Assembly (NCBI GenBank): GCA_035295665.1
Contig: DATGIQ010000654.1
Coordinates: forward strand, 1 to 31,245
DNA length: 31,245 nucleotides
Reading direction: 5' to 3'
Source of the DNA: DATGIQ01 sp035295665
Lineage (GTDB): Bacteria; Planctomycetota; Planctomycetia; Gemmatales; Gemmataceae
In this document: positions 9,445 to 17,815 of the stretch, in pieces
How positions within the stretch are numbered: position 1 is the stretch's first letter
How the letters are laid out: every line of letters starts with the position of its first letter
Made by a program: the position numbers and the translations under genes
Notes under the pieces: generated by a model
Told to the model about the DNA's origin: nothing
Databases searched by the model: none
The model's input: the letters and a program-made list of their open reading frames with translations, nothing else

Positions 9445-9472
9445 AGATTAGCAGATCACGGCATTGCGTCAA
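9445..9472 (-). promoter_or_regulatory. Candidate sigma-70-like promoter for the BNR-propeller gene
   Basis: On the minus strand, TTGACG (9472-9467) is followed by a 16-base spacer and TAATCT (9450-9445). The -35 matches the bacterial consensus at 5 of 6 positions but the -10 only at 3 of 6. It would leave an untranslated leader of about 200 bases before the ATG at 9230. I see nothing else in the leader apart from the ribosome binding site. Confidence 0.35.
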
Positions 9473-9522
9473 CCAAAAAATGAGAACGGCCCGGTCGGAT
9501 GCGGCAGGCGGTCAAATTCGGT

Positions 9523-9573
9523 CGTTGACCGCTGGCCCGCAAACCCCGCGGTTGTGCGAACCAGCGATCAACG
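9523..9573 (-). terminator. Hairpin after the small secreted-protein gene
   Basis: A 13-bp stem with one mismatch (9523-9535 with 9561-9573) starts about 20 bases after the stop codon on the minus strand. A second inner helix around CGCAAACC and GGTTGTGCG fills the loop. There is no immediate T-run; a T7 tract is about 43 bases further on. It could be a terminator or an eroded relative of the palindromes at 5710 and 17189. Confidence 0.45.
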
Positions 9574-9593
9574 ATCGCCCCAGGTCCCGGACA

Positions 9594-10268
9594 TCAATCC
9601 GGATCGCCGTCACCGCCGTGTTTGGCCGGCTGAAAGACTACCGGAACTCCATCGACAGAAATCTGTATCGCCACGGTCACCGTGGGATCATCGTGCGGGT
9701 GTTTCGTCGTGATATCGAATGCCAACCCGATGGCATCTGGAAAACCTGGCGGACTCATATGATAGGGATAGGCCACAAAGCTCGAATCGTCGATTTCCCC
9801 ATGGTCAACATCAAAGAGCATTGAGACCGTTACGTGGGGATCGCTCGGCGCCATTAATTTAGGCGTATTCCCGGACAACTGAAGAAACCCCAAGGAATTA
9901 GGCGCGATTGTTCGTGGTAGCGTGAAGCTCACCGGTGTCCCCCTAACATTTACAGCAAGAGGGATGTAAAAGGCCGCCGAAGGGCTGTGAGCGGTGAGAA
10001 TGAGGATGTCTGCAAAATGGGGAAATAATTCAATCTGGCCGCAATCCTCGACCTTGCAAGTTAGATCGATCGGTATAGTGGAAGTGCCACAGACATTCAA
10101 CTCGAGACCACCGCTCCCCGACACCGAGTACTCAGGGCCACAGGTGATGTCGATTGGAGGCGGGCTCCGTAATTCTTCTTGAGCCTGGATCTGCACCGGC
10201 AACACAAGCACAGCAGCCAGCCCGAGCAAGCAAGCAATCCCGGAAATGGAACCAAAGAACGGACGCAT
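9594..10268 (-). CDS. Small secreted protein of unknown function
   Basis: This is a 224-residue protein. The ATG at 10268 is chosen because AAAGGAGA sits about 7 bases upstream; an ATG 18 bases earlier would place that site inside the coding sequence. Residues 1-30 form a typical signal peptide: MRPFF, a hydrophobic stretch (IACLLGLAAVLVLPV) and a likely cleavage after QIQAQ. The mature part is acidic, contains four cysteines near its start (CGPEYS, CGTS, CKVEDC) that could form disulfides, and has alternating strands suggesting a beta-sandwich. It ends in KHGGDGDPD. I do not recognise the family. It sits between the kinase gene and the surface-protein genes on the same strand. Confidence 0.75.
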   Translation of the reverse strand: MRPFFGSISGIACLLGLAAVLVLPVQIQAQEELRSPPPIDITCGPEYSVSGSGGLELNVCGTSTIPIDLTCKVEDCGQIELFPHFADILILTAHSPSAAFYIPLAVNVRGTPVSFTLPRTIAPNSLGFLQLSGNTPKLMAPSDPHVTVSMLFDVDHGEIDDSSFVAYPYHMSPPGFPDAIGLAFDITTKHPHDDPTVTVAIQISVDGVPVVFQPAKHGGDGDPD

Positions 10269-10402
10269 CAGGGAATCTCCTTTCATGATCGTTTCGTGCT
10301 CTACTCTTGTGAAACCAACTTACTCATTCCTGAAGTCGTACCTTGGCCAGCATCGTTTGCTGACGCGAGAGGCTCATGTGCAGCACTACCCTGCCGAGTG
10401 AC

Positions 10403-13400
10403 TTAACGGCAGGTCCGCGCCACACGTAAGCCTAGGATCGGATCGCTACGGGAGGGTTTGTTCCAATTGTGCGTGGCGGACCGCGAATGGTCCGCAGGGC
10501 CGCTATAAGCCCCGCCTCGTCCGACGCGATACACGGTATCCGTAACGACATCGACGTACTCTCCATCTTCTTTGGCTTTCTCCTTTGTTCCGGATTGAGG
10601 AGCGGGCGGCCACCGATCCAGACACCATTCCCAAACGTTGCCGTACACGTCGAACAGTCCGAAATCGTTGGGCTTTAGCTGCCCCACCGGCCAAACATGC
10701 CCTTGGGCATCGCCTTGGTACCAGCTGTAGTACCGAAGCATCTCGTCGGACGTACCGTAGAAGCGGCTCGTGAGCGCGTGCGCGCGGCAGGCATATTCCC
10801 ATTCTGCCTCGGTCGGCATGCGGTAGCCCGTCCGTGTCAAATAGTCGCTCGGAAGCGTCATCCCATCCTTGATCTGCTCCATCGACGGAAAGCACATTTG
10901 ATCCTCGGCAATGTGCTCTTGCTCGCTGAGCCAGCGGCAATACCGGGCTGCCTCGAACCAGCTGAAGAAGGCGGGAGAATTTAGATCGGGCGACGATTGG
11001 TAGGGGGCGCGGGGGTAGGCTTGCTGAAAGGCCTGGTACTGAGCTTTCGTCACTTCTTTCGTGGCAATGGCGAAGGAACGGAGAATGCGTTCCCAGCGCA
11101 GTTCTTCCGGCCTCAGGCGCGGATCGAAGTACCGGCCCCGCTCGCTGCCCGGCGAACCCATCTTAAATGTCTCGGGATCACGCACGATCATCAAGGTCTG
11201 CCCGGCGCTGTTGACATACCAACTCCGGCCATCGGCCGGCTCTTTGGCGGCCAGCTCGCGATCGAGCTTGTCCAATTCGGAACCATGCCCCCAGCGCCGC
11301 AGCAGCCATTCCGCAGCGGCATGGAGGCCCGGGTCGGGATGAGCGCGGTACGCCTGGAGCAACCAGGCCGTCACCGCTCCGCGGGTGTCCGCGGCAAGCT
11401 TGTCTTCGAGGAATTCGCCCAGACACAGGATCAGTGCACGCTGCACCGAAACGTCCGGCTCCTCTTCGAGTCGCCGGATGAGCACACGGGGGTCCGCGCC
11501 CAGAGGACCGAGGCGATGAATCAGGTAGGTGCGCGTGCGCGGATCCGGGCTGTGCCGGAGAACCGGCCAGAGGGAATCTGTTCGACCGAAGTGAAGCAGC
11601 ACCGCGGCGGCGTTGGCCTGACGCTTGGCCAGGGTTTCCTGTTCCGCCTCGGGCACGACGGGCTGCTGCCACACCGAGGCGGTCCGCAGCGGTTTTCCTT
11701 CCCCCATCCAGGCAACCGCAACCGATACCGGTCGGAAACCTCGCTCGGCCAGCTCCCGGCAGCGCTGGAGATGTTTCGTGGGCTCAAGTCCATGCGATTC
11801 CTCGGATACCAGGCTGGAACTGGCGTGCCACACTCCGGAGTATTGACAATCGGAACCGAGCAGCGCGTGGGCCCGGGTCGGCTCGAATAGACCAATATCC
11901 ATCTGAAGACGACTAGGGGTCAGTTGCGCCTCGTAACTTGCTCTTTCACCGGCGAACCGGGTCGGAACCAGGTCGCGATCGGTTTTCCGCCAAACCGCGC
12001 TGTAGCTTGGCGTGCCGTCCTTTCCCATGAGGATCTGGATCGACCAGGGCGCGTAATGGTCCTGGACGAGCGCTTTTTCCTTCGCACCTCGCCCTGTTTC
12101 GGGAATCCCGACAACCATCTGAGCATCTTGCTGTTTGTCACTAGGTTCACCCCACAAAGCAGCAAACCGAGGACTTCCTGCCTCGCTCGTGGACGAATTC
12201 GGGACATAGCCGGCAACATCGACCGGCAGCAGCCCTTTTGCCCGCCACTCTTGATCGCGTGCCTGGATCTCATCGGCGGAAGCATCCGGGGCCAGCCGCC
12301 AATCCCTACCGTCGCGTGTCCAGACCGCGGCAACCTGAACCGCATGGCCCGCAGCAAAGGGCCGAAGCCGGACTGGCCGATATCCCGACGCGCGTAACTG
12401 GTCGGCCATCTTGATGAACCGGTCCAGAGGCATGGTCTGGCACAATGCGAAGTGCCGATCGAGCATCCCGTCCGCGGCTTCGATGTCCCGAACGAGCGCA
12501 GGCTCCGGATTGGTCCAGGCTGGATCGAGCGCGGGATCTTTCCAGTCTGGGGACAACTGTTTTTTGAGCGACTCCTCCATGAAGCCGACGGCGGAGTCGC
12601 GATGGCGGTCCAGCGTGGGCAGCAGCACGGCGTACTGCGGCGGATCAGCGTCCACGATCAACCCCGCAAGCACTTCGGGCTGATCGGCCGCAAACTCGGC
12701 CAAGAGATCGGTGGCCACCGACCGTTCCTTGTCCCGTCCTTTGACATCGCGAAAGATCGTGGAGAGCGGAGCAATCAGTTGTGCGCGCACGGGGCGGAGG
12801 GCTTCCATCCAATAGGCGACATACACCGAGGGCACGCCGACGAGGTCGGCAGTGACTCGGCCGCTGACCTGTCTCCATCGGGGATTGCTGGGATCATAGC
12901 TCGCCAGCGCACACGCAGCCCGGAGCCTCTGGTTCTCGTGCCCCGGGTTCGGATGCTCCACGACGGACCACAGACGTGGAACCAGTTCCTCCCGGTGAGT
13001 GCGCAGGGCATCCCGAACGACCGCAATCTCTTGGGGCAGCGCGTTCAACAGCCGCTCGTAGAGATCCTCCATCTGGCCGGGATCGACGCGGATCAACGCC
13101 AGGCTGGCATGAAAATGTTCCTTGGAGTCGGGCGCGGCTTCCCGCACATGCCGTTCCAGCAGTCCATTGGCCCAACGGCGGTATCGAGCGAGCCGATCCA
13201 CGAGAGGAGGCACATCCGTCGTTTCAGCCGCGACAATTGCCTCAACCAGTTTTTCCGCCTGTACCGAGCCGTTCACTTCCCAGCCACCCCAGGCCAGCAG
13301 AACCACACCGGCGGCCAGGAGCAATCCCCGCTTCGCCTGATGGCGGGTGACTTGTCGCATCATCTTTCGCTGCGGCCCAGTCCAGTCCCGCCGCCGCGTG

Positions 13401-16138
13401 AACAGGTAGATATTCAGCCATTCCCACCAGCGGGGCAGAAACCGATTCTCCGGTTTGGCATTCCAAGCTTCCGCCCGCTCCGCGAGCCGCAGCTCGGCCC
13501 GTCCGCGTCTGGTCTCTCGTTGCTTGCTGGTCAGCCACTCCCGCAACGACGGCACCAGGTAGTCATGGGTCAACTGGTAATAAAGCGTGGCGGGAGAAGA
13601 GACCGTGGCGTTTCCTGGCTGCTCCCTATCTTCCCCTCCCGCCACGCGCCACGCGCCACCCGCCATGCCCTCCGGGTCCGTCGGCGTGACCAGACGCAGC
13701 TCACGATCGAGGATGCGCAGCAGGACCTCGAAGTCCTCGGGGCGGCCGGCGTAGCCGGAAGCATCGAGCAATTGTTGCCAGGAACGCATTTCGCCTTTGA
13801 TCGTCGCCCCGGCTTCCGGCAGGAATGCTTTCAGCACGGAACGGATGGCGCGCTGGTGAAAGCGATGCTCCGGGGGTGCCGTGGTGGCGGCAAGCGTCTC
13901 TTCCAGGAAGGTGACGCCGACCCCCGCGGCGCCGCCCATCTGTTTCAAGGTTGCCGGGGTCCACGGTCTGCCCTTGACGGTCTCGGCAAATAGGGCCAAG
14001 CGAACCGGGATGACCTTACCTTCCTGGGTAAGTCCAGCAATCGCTTGATCCAAGAAGGCATCCTGAACCTTGGTCAAGTCGCCCAGGTTCTCCGGCAACC
14101 GTCCGAAGGACTGCCCAAACTTGGCCAGCACCTTGCGGGCATGCATCGGATCGAACAAATCGACCAGGGCGGAGTTTTGTCCCTCCGCCACCCGGACCTC
14201 CAGGGCCTTCATGAACCGGCTGACCGCGAGCCAGAAATCATCCCGGACCATGATGAGCGCCTGGACGCGCCCGCCATCGCATTGCCGAAGGGCGCGGACC
14301 AGCTCGGAGTCGTCTTCCCGGCGCGCCGCATGAAGCCATTGCTCGAACTGGTCGACGACCAGGAGGATCTTTTGGCCTTCGGCAAGCCCCCGATTTTCCA
14401 GGGCGACACCAGCGGAAGCCTTTTGCGGTCCGGGCAGTGCCTGGTGGCCGTGCGGATCATCCTCGCCATCACGGGTGGGTTTCCGGCGCAGGCGGGCCAA
14501 CATTTCCGCCAAGCTCAGCTCGGCCGGCAGCTCCGGAAAATGCTTTCGCAGCCCTTTCCGAAGCCGGGCCTCGGTCTCGTCGCTGGTTGCCTCCACGTAA
14601 ACGATCCGCACGCGGTTGGTCAATCGGGGGAGTAAGCCAGCCTTCATCAGCGATGATTTTCCGCAGCCGGACGGTCCGTAGATCAGGCCGACGCCGGACG
14701 TCTGGTCGGGGTCGCACTCCTCGATCTTTCGTTTCCAGAACCGGAGACTCTCGGGCAGCCCTTCCCGGTCGCGCGGGCCGGGAAGCAGTTCCAGGAAGAA
14801 GTCTGCATCCTGGGTATCGAAGGCCCGCAATCCCTTGGGCACGATCTGAACCGATGTGGACGAAACGGCAGACGCCTGCTTGGCCGTGCTGACCCCACCC
14901 GCCGAAGCCAGGGGATCGATTGCCTGGTTGAGAAACATCTGCAAATCGTCCGCCAGGTCTTTGGCGGTCGTATACCGCTCGGAAGCCCGCTTGGCGAGGC
15001 ACTTGAAGCAAATCCGTTCCAGTTCTTTCGGAATCGTATCGTCGATCTGGCGAGGCGGACGAGGCTCAACGGCATCAATCTGTTGCAGAACCTCCTCGAC
15101 CACTTCGCCTCGAAAAGGGCGCCGTCCGGTCAGCAGCTCATAAAACACCACGCCCAGGCTGAAGATATCGGAACGGCCATCAACGCGATGTCCTTCGCCA
15201 CGGGCCTGCTCCGGGGACATATAAAACGGCGTCCCGGCGAAGGCGGCCGCGCGTCCAAAATCTTCCTCGTTCAAGGCCAAGCCGAAGTCGGCAAGGTAGG
15301 GCTTCCCGGCACTATCCAGGAGGATGTTGGCTGGCTTGATATCGCGGTGGACGAATCCGCTTCGGTGCGCGTGGTGCAGACCTTCGGCAATGGCCGCCAC
15401 AAGTCGCGCCGCTTCGAGAGCGGAGAGGCGAACCTGGCTGATCCGGCTGGCCAAGTCGTTGCCCGGGATAAATTTGGAGATGATGTAAACCAGGCCGTCG
15501 CTGGTCCGGCCGGCATCGTGGACGGGCACTATGTTCGGGTGGTCCAAACGGGCCAGGATTCGCGCCTCGGCCAGGTAGGCCGTCGCCTCGTTGGAATCGG
15601 AAAGTTGGTGGCAGTGGGGAACCTTGATCGCCACGGGCCGGTTCAACTCTTCGTCATGCGCCAGGTAGACGCGGCCAAAGCCCCCTTCCCCCAGGATCCG
15701 CTCGATGCGGTAGCGGCCAATCGAATGGGGCGCATCCATAGCGAGAGCACGGGCGGCCAGTCGCGCCTCCTCCTCGGTCGACTGGGGCGGCCTCGTTTTG
15801 TAAAGATCTACTTCGCTTTGGAGCGGTGCCGCCGCCTGGTCTGCCATTGCGCCGGCCAGCCAATCCGGATCGAGTTCCGGAAAGCGCTTGCCGTAGTCGG
15901 CCGCTTGCGGCTCCTCGCCGTGGAGGCGACGATAATGGACATCCAGAAGAATCAGCTCGCTCAGAAGGACACAGCGATCCGGTTCCGTGTGCGTGCCGAG
16001 GTAGTCTTCGATGCAGGGCTTCTTGCCCGTAGGAGCGGCCGATTTCCAGGCGGCCTCGAAACGATCACACGTTGCATCCACTTGTTCCGCGAAGCGCGCT
16101 GCATGGGAACCGCTTTCCGGAACGGATGGTTCGTTCAT
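10403..16138 (-). CDS. Ser/Thr protein kinase fused to STAND-type NTPase, repeat region and FGE-sulfatase domain
   Basis: This is a 1911-residue protein. The ATG at 16138 is preferred because a candidate promoter lies just upstream, and the longer frame (start at 16273) would begin inside or at it. Residues 1-135 are the acidic regulatory N-terminus common in planctomycete kinases. The kinase domain spans about 142-402: GEGGFGRV loop at 150-157, Lys172, HRDIKPAN at 264-271, DFG at 284-286, SPE at 308-310. An NTPase follows, with Walker A GPSGCGKSS at 488-496 and Walker B LLVVDQFEQ at about 592-600. One membrane helix lies at about 938-953. A helical region follows, then several units of the form GYRPVxxxx...AAVW resembling bacterial tandem repeat domain 1. 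The last 265 residues are an FGE-sulfatase-like domain (FKMGSP, MPTEAEWEYACRA, DVYGNVWEWCLD). All kinase catalytic residues are present, so activity is expected. The target is unknown; the adjacent ECF sigma factor is a candidate. Confidence 0.93.
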   Translation of the reverse strand: MNEPSVPESGSHAARFAEQVDATCDRFEAAWKSAAPTGKKPCIEDYLGTHTEPDRCVLLSELILLDVHYRRLHGEEPQAADYGKRFPELDPDWLAGAMADQAAAPLQSEVDLYKTRPPQSTEEEARLAARALAMDAPHSIGRYRIERILGEGGFGRVYLAHDEELNRPVAIKVPHCHQLSDSNEATAYLAEARILARLDHPNIVPVHDAGRTSDGLVYIISKFIPGNDLASRISQVRLSALEAARLVAAIAEGLHHAHRSGFVHRDIKPANILLDSAGKPYLADFGLALNEEDFGRAAAFAGTPFYMSPEQARGEGHRVDGRSDIFSLGVVFYELLTGRRPFRGEVVEEVLQQIDAVEPRPPRQIDDTIPKELERICFKCLAKRASERYTTAKDLADDLQMFLNQAIDPLASAGGVSTAKQASAVSSTSVQIVPKGLRAFDTQDADFFLELLPGPRDREGLPESLRFWKRKIEECDPDQTSGVGLIYGPSGCGKSSLMKAGLLPRLTNRVRIVYVEATSDETEARLRKGLRKHFPELPAELSLAEMLARLRRKPTRDGEDDPHGHQALPGPQKASAGVALENRGLAEGQKILLVVDQFEQWLHAARREDDSELVRALRQCDGGRVQALIMVRDDFWLAVSRFMKALEVRVAEGQNSALVDLFDPMHARKVLAKFGQSFGRLPENLGDLTKVQDAFLDQAIAGLTQEGKVIPVRLALFAETVKGRPWTPATLKQMGGAAGVGVTFLEETLAATTAPPEHRFHQRAIRSVLKAFLPEAGATIKGEMRSWQQLLDASGYAGRPEDFEVLLRILDRELRLVTPTDPEGMAGGAWRVAGGEDREQPGNATVSSPATLYYQLTHDYLVPSLREWLTSKQRETRRGRAELRLAERAEAWNAKPENRFLPRWWEWLNIYLFTRRRDWTGPQRKMMRQVTRHQAKRGLLLAAGVVLLAWGGWEVNGSVQAEKLVEAIVAAETTDVPPLVDRLARYRRWANGLLERHVREAAPDSKEHFHASLALIRVDPGQMEDLYERLLNALPQEIAVVRDALRTHREELVPRLWSVVEHPNPGHENQRLRAACALASYDPSNPRWRQVSGRVTADLVGVPSVYVAYWMEALRPVRAQLIAPLSTIFRDVKGRDKERSVATDLLAEFAADQPEVLAGLIVDADPPQYAVLLPTLDRHRDSAVGFMEESLKKQLSPDWKDPALDPAWTNPEPALVRDIEAADGMLDRHFALCQTMPLDRFIKMADQLRASGYRPVRLRPFAAGHAVQVAAVWTRDGRDWRLAPDASADEIQARDQEWRAKGLLPVDVAGYVPNSSTSEAGSPRFAALWGEPSDKQQDAQMVVGIPETGRGAKEKALVQDHYAPWSIQILMGKDGTPSYSAVWRKTDRDLVPTRFAGERASYEAQLTPSRLQMDIGLFEPTRAHALLGSDCQYSGVWHASSSLVSEESHGLEPTKHLQRCRELAERGFRPVSVAVAWMGEGKPLRTASVWQQPVVPEAEQETLAKRQANAAAVLLHFGRTDSLWPVLRHSPDPRTRTYLIHRLGPLGADPRVLIRRLEEEPDVSVQRALILCLGEFLEDKLAADTRGAVTAWLLQAYRAHPDPGLHAAAEWLLRRWGHGSELDKLDRELAAKEPADGRSWYVNSAGQTLMIVRDPETFKMGSPGSERGRYFDPRLRPEELRWERILRSFAIATKEVTKAQYQAFQQAYPRAPYQSSPDLNSPAFFSWFEAARYCRWLSEQEHIAEDQMCFPSMEQIKDGMTLPSDYLTRTGYRMPTEAEWEYACRAHALTSRFYGTSDEMLRYYSWYQGDAQGHVWPVGQLKPNDFGLFDVYGNVWEWCLDRWPPAPQSGTKEKAKEDGEYVDVVTDTVYRVGRGGAYSGPADHSRSATHNWNKPSRSDPILGLRVARTCR
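13586..13668. repeat. Inverted repeat and heptamer array inserted in frame in the kinase gene
   Basis: A perfect 12-bp inverted repeat, GCGTGGCGGGAG at 13586-13597 and its complement at 13636-13647, overlaps four heptamers (GCCACGC twice, GCCACCC, GCCATGC) at 13641-13668. In the protein this encodes a low-complexity linker (GMAGGAWRVAGGED...) at about residues 824-850. The linker lies between the RELRLVTP strand and YYQLTHDYLVPSLREWL, a spacing that normally has little sequence. It looks like an inserted repeat element tolerated in frame. Confidence 0.6.
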
Positions 16139-16275
16139 CCTGGGGCCTCGCGGGTCCGTGAACACTGCATCTCTGTCCCGTAAGGTTGGACGGGGATGAT
16201 CCAGAACGCGACCGACCCCGCGGATGGTATGATCGGCGCGCTTCCAACACAGTTTTGCACTACAGTGAAGCATTG

Positions 16276-16304
16276 ATTGTAAGGGCAGCGGGGACGGATT
16301 GCAA
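16276..16304 (-). promoter_or_regulatory. Candidate promoter of the kinase gene
   Basis: On the minus strand TTGCAA (16304-16299), a 17-base spacer and TACAAT (16281-16276) form a good sigma-70-like promoter: 4 of 6 and 5 of 6 consensus matches with ideal spacing. Predicted initiation near 16269 gives a leader of about 130 bases to the ATG at 16138. In the rest of this 364-base gap (16139-16502) I see no gene and no clear ECF terminator, so read-through from the sigma gene is also possible. Confidence 0.5.
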
Positions 16305-16316
16305 ACCGATTTGCAA
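16299..16316. promoter_or_regulatory. Candidate operator overlapping the kinase -35 element
   Basis: TTGCAAACCGATTTGCAA is a perfect inverted repeat with 7-base arms and a 4-base centre. One arm is the -35 hexamer of the candidate promoter. Position and symmetry fit a binding site for a dimeric regulator; which one is unknown. Confidence 0.35.
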
Positions 16317-16502
16317 AATCTTGACTGAACGGATGAGCTTCACGCCACCGATCCGAGCATCACTTCCAACACGCGGCCCGGACACGCAACCTGCGTGCCC
16401 GCTATGAAGGACATCGCCAACGAGGCCGCAAACCCGACACGAGGGGAAAAAGAATCTCGAATTGCTGAACAGAAATCCGGTGTTTCCGTTGGAGTGGAGC
16501 GC

Positions 16503-17096
16503 TCAGGGAAGCTGCTGCCGTTCCCAGAGTATGCGGATGAGCTGAAGTTTCCGGTCCACAGTGCGCAGCGCACAACCGAGCTTGGCGGCAATCTCCGCGT
16601 TCGTATAGCCTTCCATCTTCCACACAGCCACGGCACGCAGATCCGCATCCCCTAAACAGCCGAGCAAGCGCTGGTACTCCTCAGCTACCTGGGCAGCAAA
16701 GGCCGGCGTCGGTTCCTGACTCGGCAGTTGCGCTAGCTGCTCCTCGGCGGCCGCGGCCTCAACCGGAGCCTCGGCATGCCCTCCCCGTTTCTGCCGTCCC
16801 TGGTGACGGCGCAGATGGGACGCCTTGCGAAGCGTCAGGACGACCAACAGCCGCCACAGGTTTTGGCGGTCGTGCATGTTCGGAAAGCGGCCGGCTTCGG
16901 CGCCGCGGCAGAAGCTATCGAAGGCGCTCAGCGCGACATCTTCTTCGTCGGCGGCGGCGCGGGGGGTGCCGCGGAGCTGCTTTCGCGCCAGCCCGACCAG
17001 ACGACGGAAATAGCGCTCCCACAGCTCCTGGGCAGCGGCCTGGTCGCCAGCTTGGAGTGGACCGATCCAGCACGAGACAGAACCGTCGGACGCCAT
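16503..17096 (-). CDS. ECF-subfamily RNA polymerase sigma factor
   Basis: This is a 197-residue protein starting at the ATG at 17096, with GGAGGG 8 bases upstream. A TTG 18 bases earlier is in frame but would put this site inside the gene. Region 2 spans about 10-95 (AAAQELWERYFRRLVGLARKQL, DEEDVALSAFDSFCRG); the latter corresponds to the core-binding and -10 recognition helix. Region 4 spans about 130-190 (LRAVAVWKMEGYTNAEIAAKL, LRTVDRKLQLIR), a helix-turn-helix for the -35 element. The linker is rich in Ala and Gln. It lies immediately upstream of the kinase gene on the same strand; planctomycete ECF sigma factors are often paired with Ser/Thr kinases, which may replace a classical anti-sigma factor. 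That control is inferred, not shown. Confidence 0.9.
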   Translation of the reverse strand: MASDGSVSCWIGPLQAGDQAAAQELWERYFRRLVGLARKQLRGTPRAAADEEDVALSAFDSFCRGAEAGRFPNMHDRQNLWRLLVVLTLRKASHLRRHQGRQKRGGHAEAPVEAAAAEEQLAQLPSQEPTPAFAAQVAEEYQRLLGCLGDADLRAVAVWKMEGYTNAEIAAKLGCALRTVDRKLQLIRILWERQQLP

Positions 17097-17188
17097 CGCT
17101 GGCACCCTCCACAAGCGTGCTTGGGTATCCCTGAATGCCGGCGATTATACGGCGGCGGCGGCGCAGTGTAAAGCGTCGAGGCGCCATC

Positions 17189-17306
17189 CGTTAATCCGTT
17201 TTCGCTTAACGGCGGTTCGCAGAACCGCGCGGGGCGGGACACCACGCGGTTTTGCGAGCCGGTGCGAAACGGACAACATTACGCGGACGAATTCTTCATT
17301 TTTTTT
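17189..17306. repeat. Palindromic element related to the hairpin at 5710-5797
   Basis: Arms CGGTTCGCAGAACCGCG and CGCGGTTTTGCGAGCCG (about 17213-17260) face each other around a C/G-rich loop. Outer arms CCGTTTTCGC and GCGAAACGG lie beyond them, and an eight-T run (17299-17306) follows on the plus strand. Read on the minus strand it aligns with the plus strand of the element at 5710-5797, in the order A8, CGTTTCGC, arm, loop, arm. The two copies share PRGVxxRAVLRT when translated, which is only a convenient sign of DNA similarity. No plus-strand gene ends just before it, so a terminator role is doubtful. In the rest of 17097-17443 I see only the ribosome binding site of the next gene. Confidence 0.6.
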
Positions 17307-17443
17307 CTGCGGGGGTGGCGTGTTCGAAGCAGAAATGGGCATTCGCTCTTATAGAGGCGGTGTTACAACGGGTCGCAAGAACGGTTCAGCGACCTGTGGC
17401 TTTGTAATCACGGCCTTCCCAACCTCCAAAAGGAGCAAGAACC

Positions 17444-17575
17444 ATGTTGACCAAGAACTCGAACGCCAAGGTTGTGAACGGGGTAGCCAAGAGCTGCGGC
17501 GAGAAGCCCCGGCCCACCGGCTTGCGCGTCCAGACTCGTCTGAAGGCCGGTCTAACGCTTAACTTTACAAAGTGA
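17444..17575 (+). CDS. Small basic peptide, candidate substrate of the downstream exporter
   Basis: This short gene encodes 43 residues. It starts at an ATG with AGGAG 9 bases upstream, one of the best ribosome binding sites in the window, and ends with TGA at 17573-17575. The sequence starts MLTKNSNAKVVNGVAK, has one cysteine (Cys18), and ends GLRVQTRLKAGLTLNFTK. It carries nine Lys/Arg and a single Glu. No signal peptide or membrane segment is visible. It is the first gene upstream of a TPR/HlyD/C39-ABC/ABC set on the same strand. C39 peptidases cleave after GG, GA or GS; only near-matches (NG, CG, TG, AG) occur here, so processing is uncertain. From memory the KAG(G)xxxN ending resembles short bacterial peptides with a KAGG motif, but I cannot verify this. 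It could also be an unrelated small protein. Confidence 0.6.
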   Translation: MLTKNSNAKVVNGVAKSCGEKPRPTGLRVQTRLKAGLTLNFTK

Positions 17576-17594
17576 TAGGAGAGACGCGGTCGAG

Positions 17595-17640
17595 GGCCGG
17601 GGCTGAGTGCTCCAAACTCTTCCAGGACTCAGCCCCGGCC
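17595..17640 (+). terminator. Strong hairpin between peptide gene and exporter operon (attenuator-like)
   Basis: A perfect 14-bp stem, GGCCGGGGCTGAGT at 17595-17608 with its complement at 17627-17640, encloses an 18-base loop 19 bases after the peptide stop codon. There is no T-run after it. This suggests an RNA-stabilising or partial-termination structure that would give more peptide transcript than exporter transcript. That role is an inference. Confidence 0.55.
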
Positions 17641-17815
17641 ATCCGGTTCCGGCCCCACAATAGAGCCAGTCGAGCGCGACATCCCCATGATTGTTGCAAC
17701 CGTTCTTTCGCGGGGGTGCAATCCTCCGCTGGAGTCGTGGCTGAGGCCCCAGGCTGCGTGGAACAGCCGTCTGCCTGCGCATAAGCGACTAGGGACTTCT
17801 ATCGTAGAGTCCCCG

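Noticed and set aside
15083..16183. Plus-strand open frame of 366 codons opposite the kinase domain
   Set aside because: It lies opposite intact kinase motifs on the minus strand; no domain or start signal is visible.
17145..17342. Minus-strand frame with residues similar to a frame near 5760
   Set aside because: The similarity comes from the shared palindromic DNA element, not from a conserved protein.
17687..17815. Earlier start for the TPR gene
   Set aside because: The extra 43 residues show no TPR pattern or signal peptide, and there is no ribosome binding site before 17687. It remains possible because the site before 17816 is also weak.
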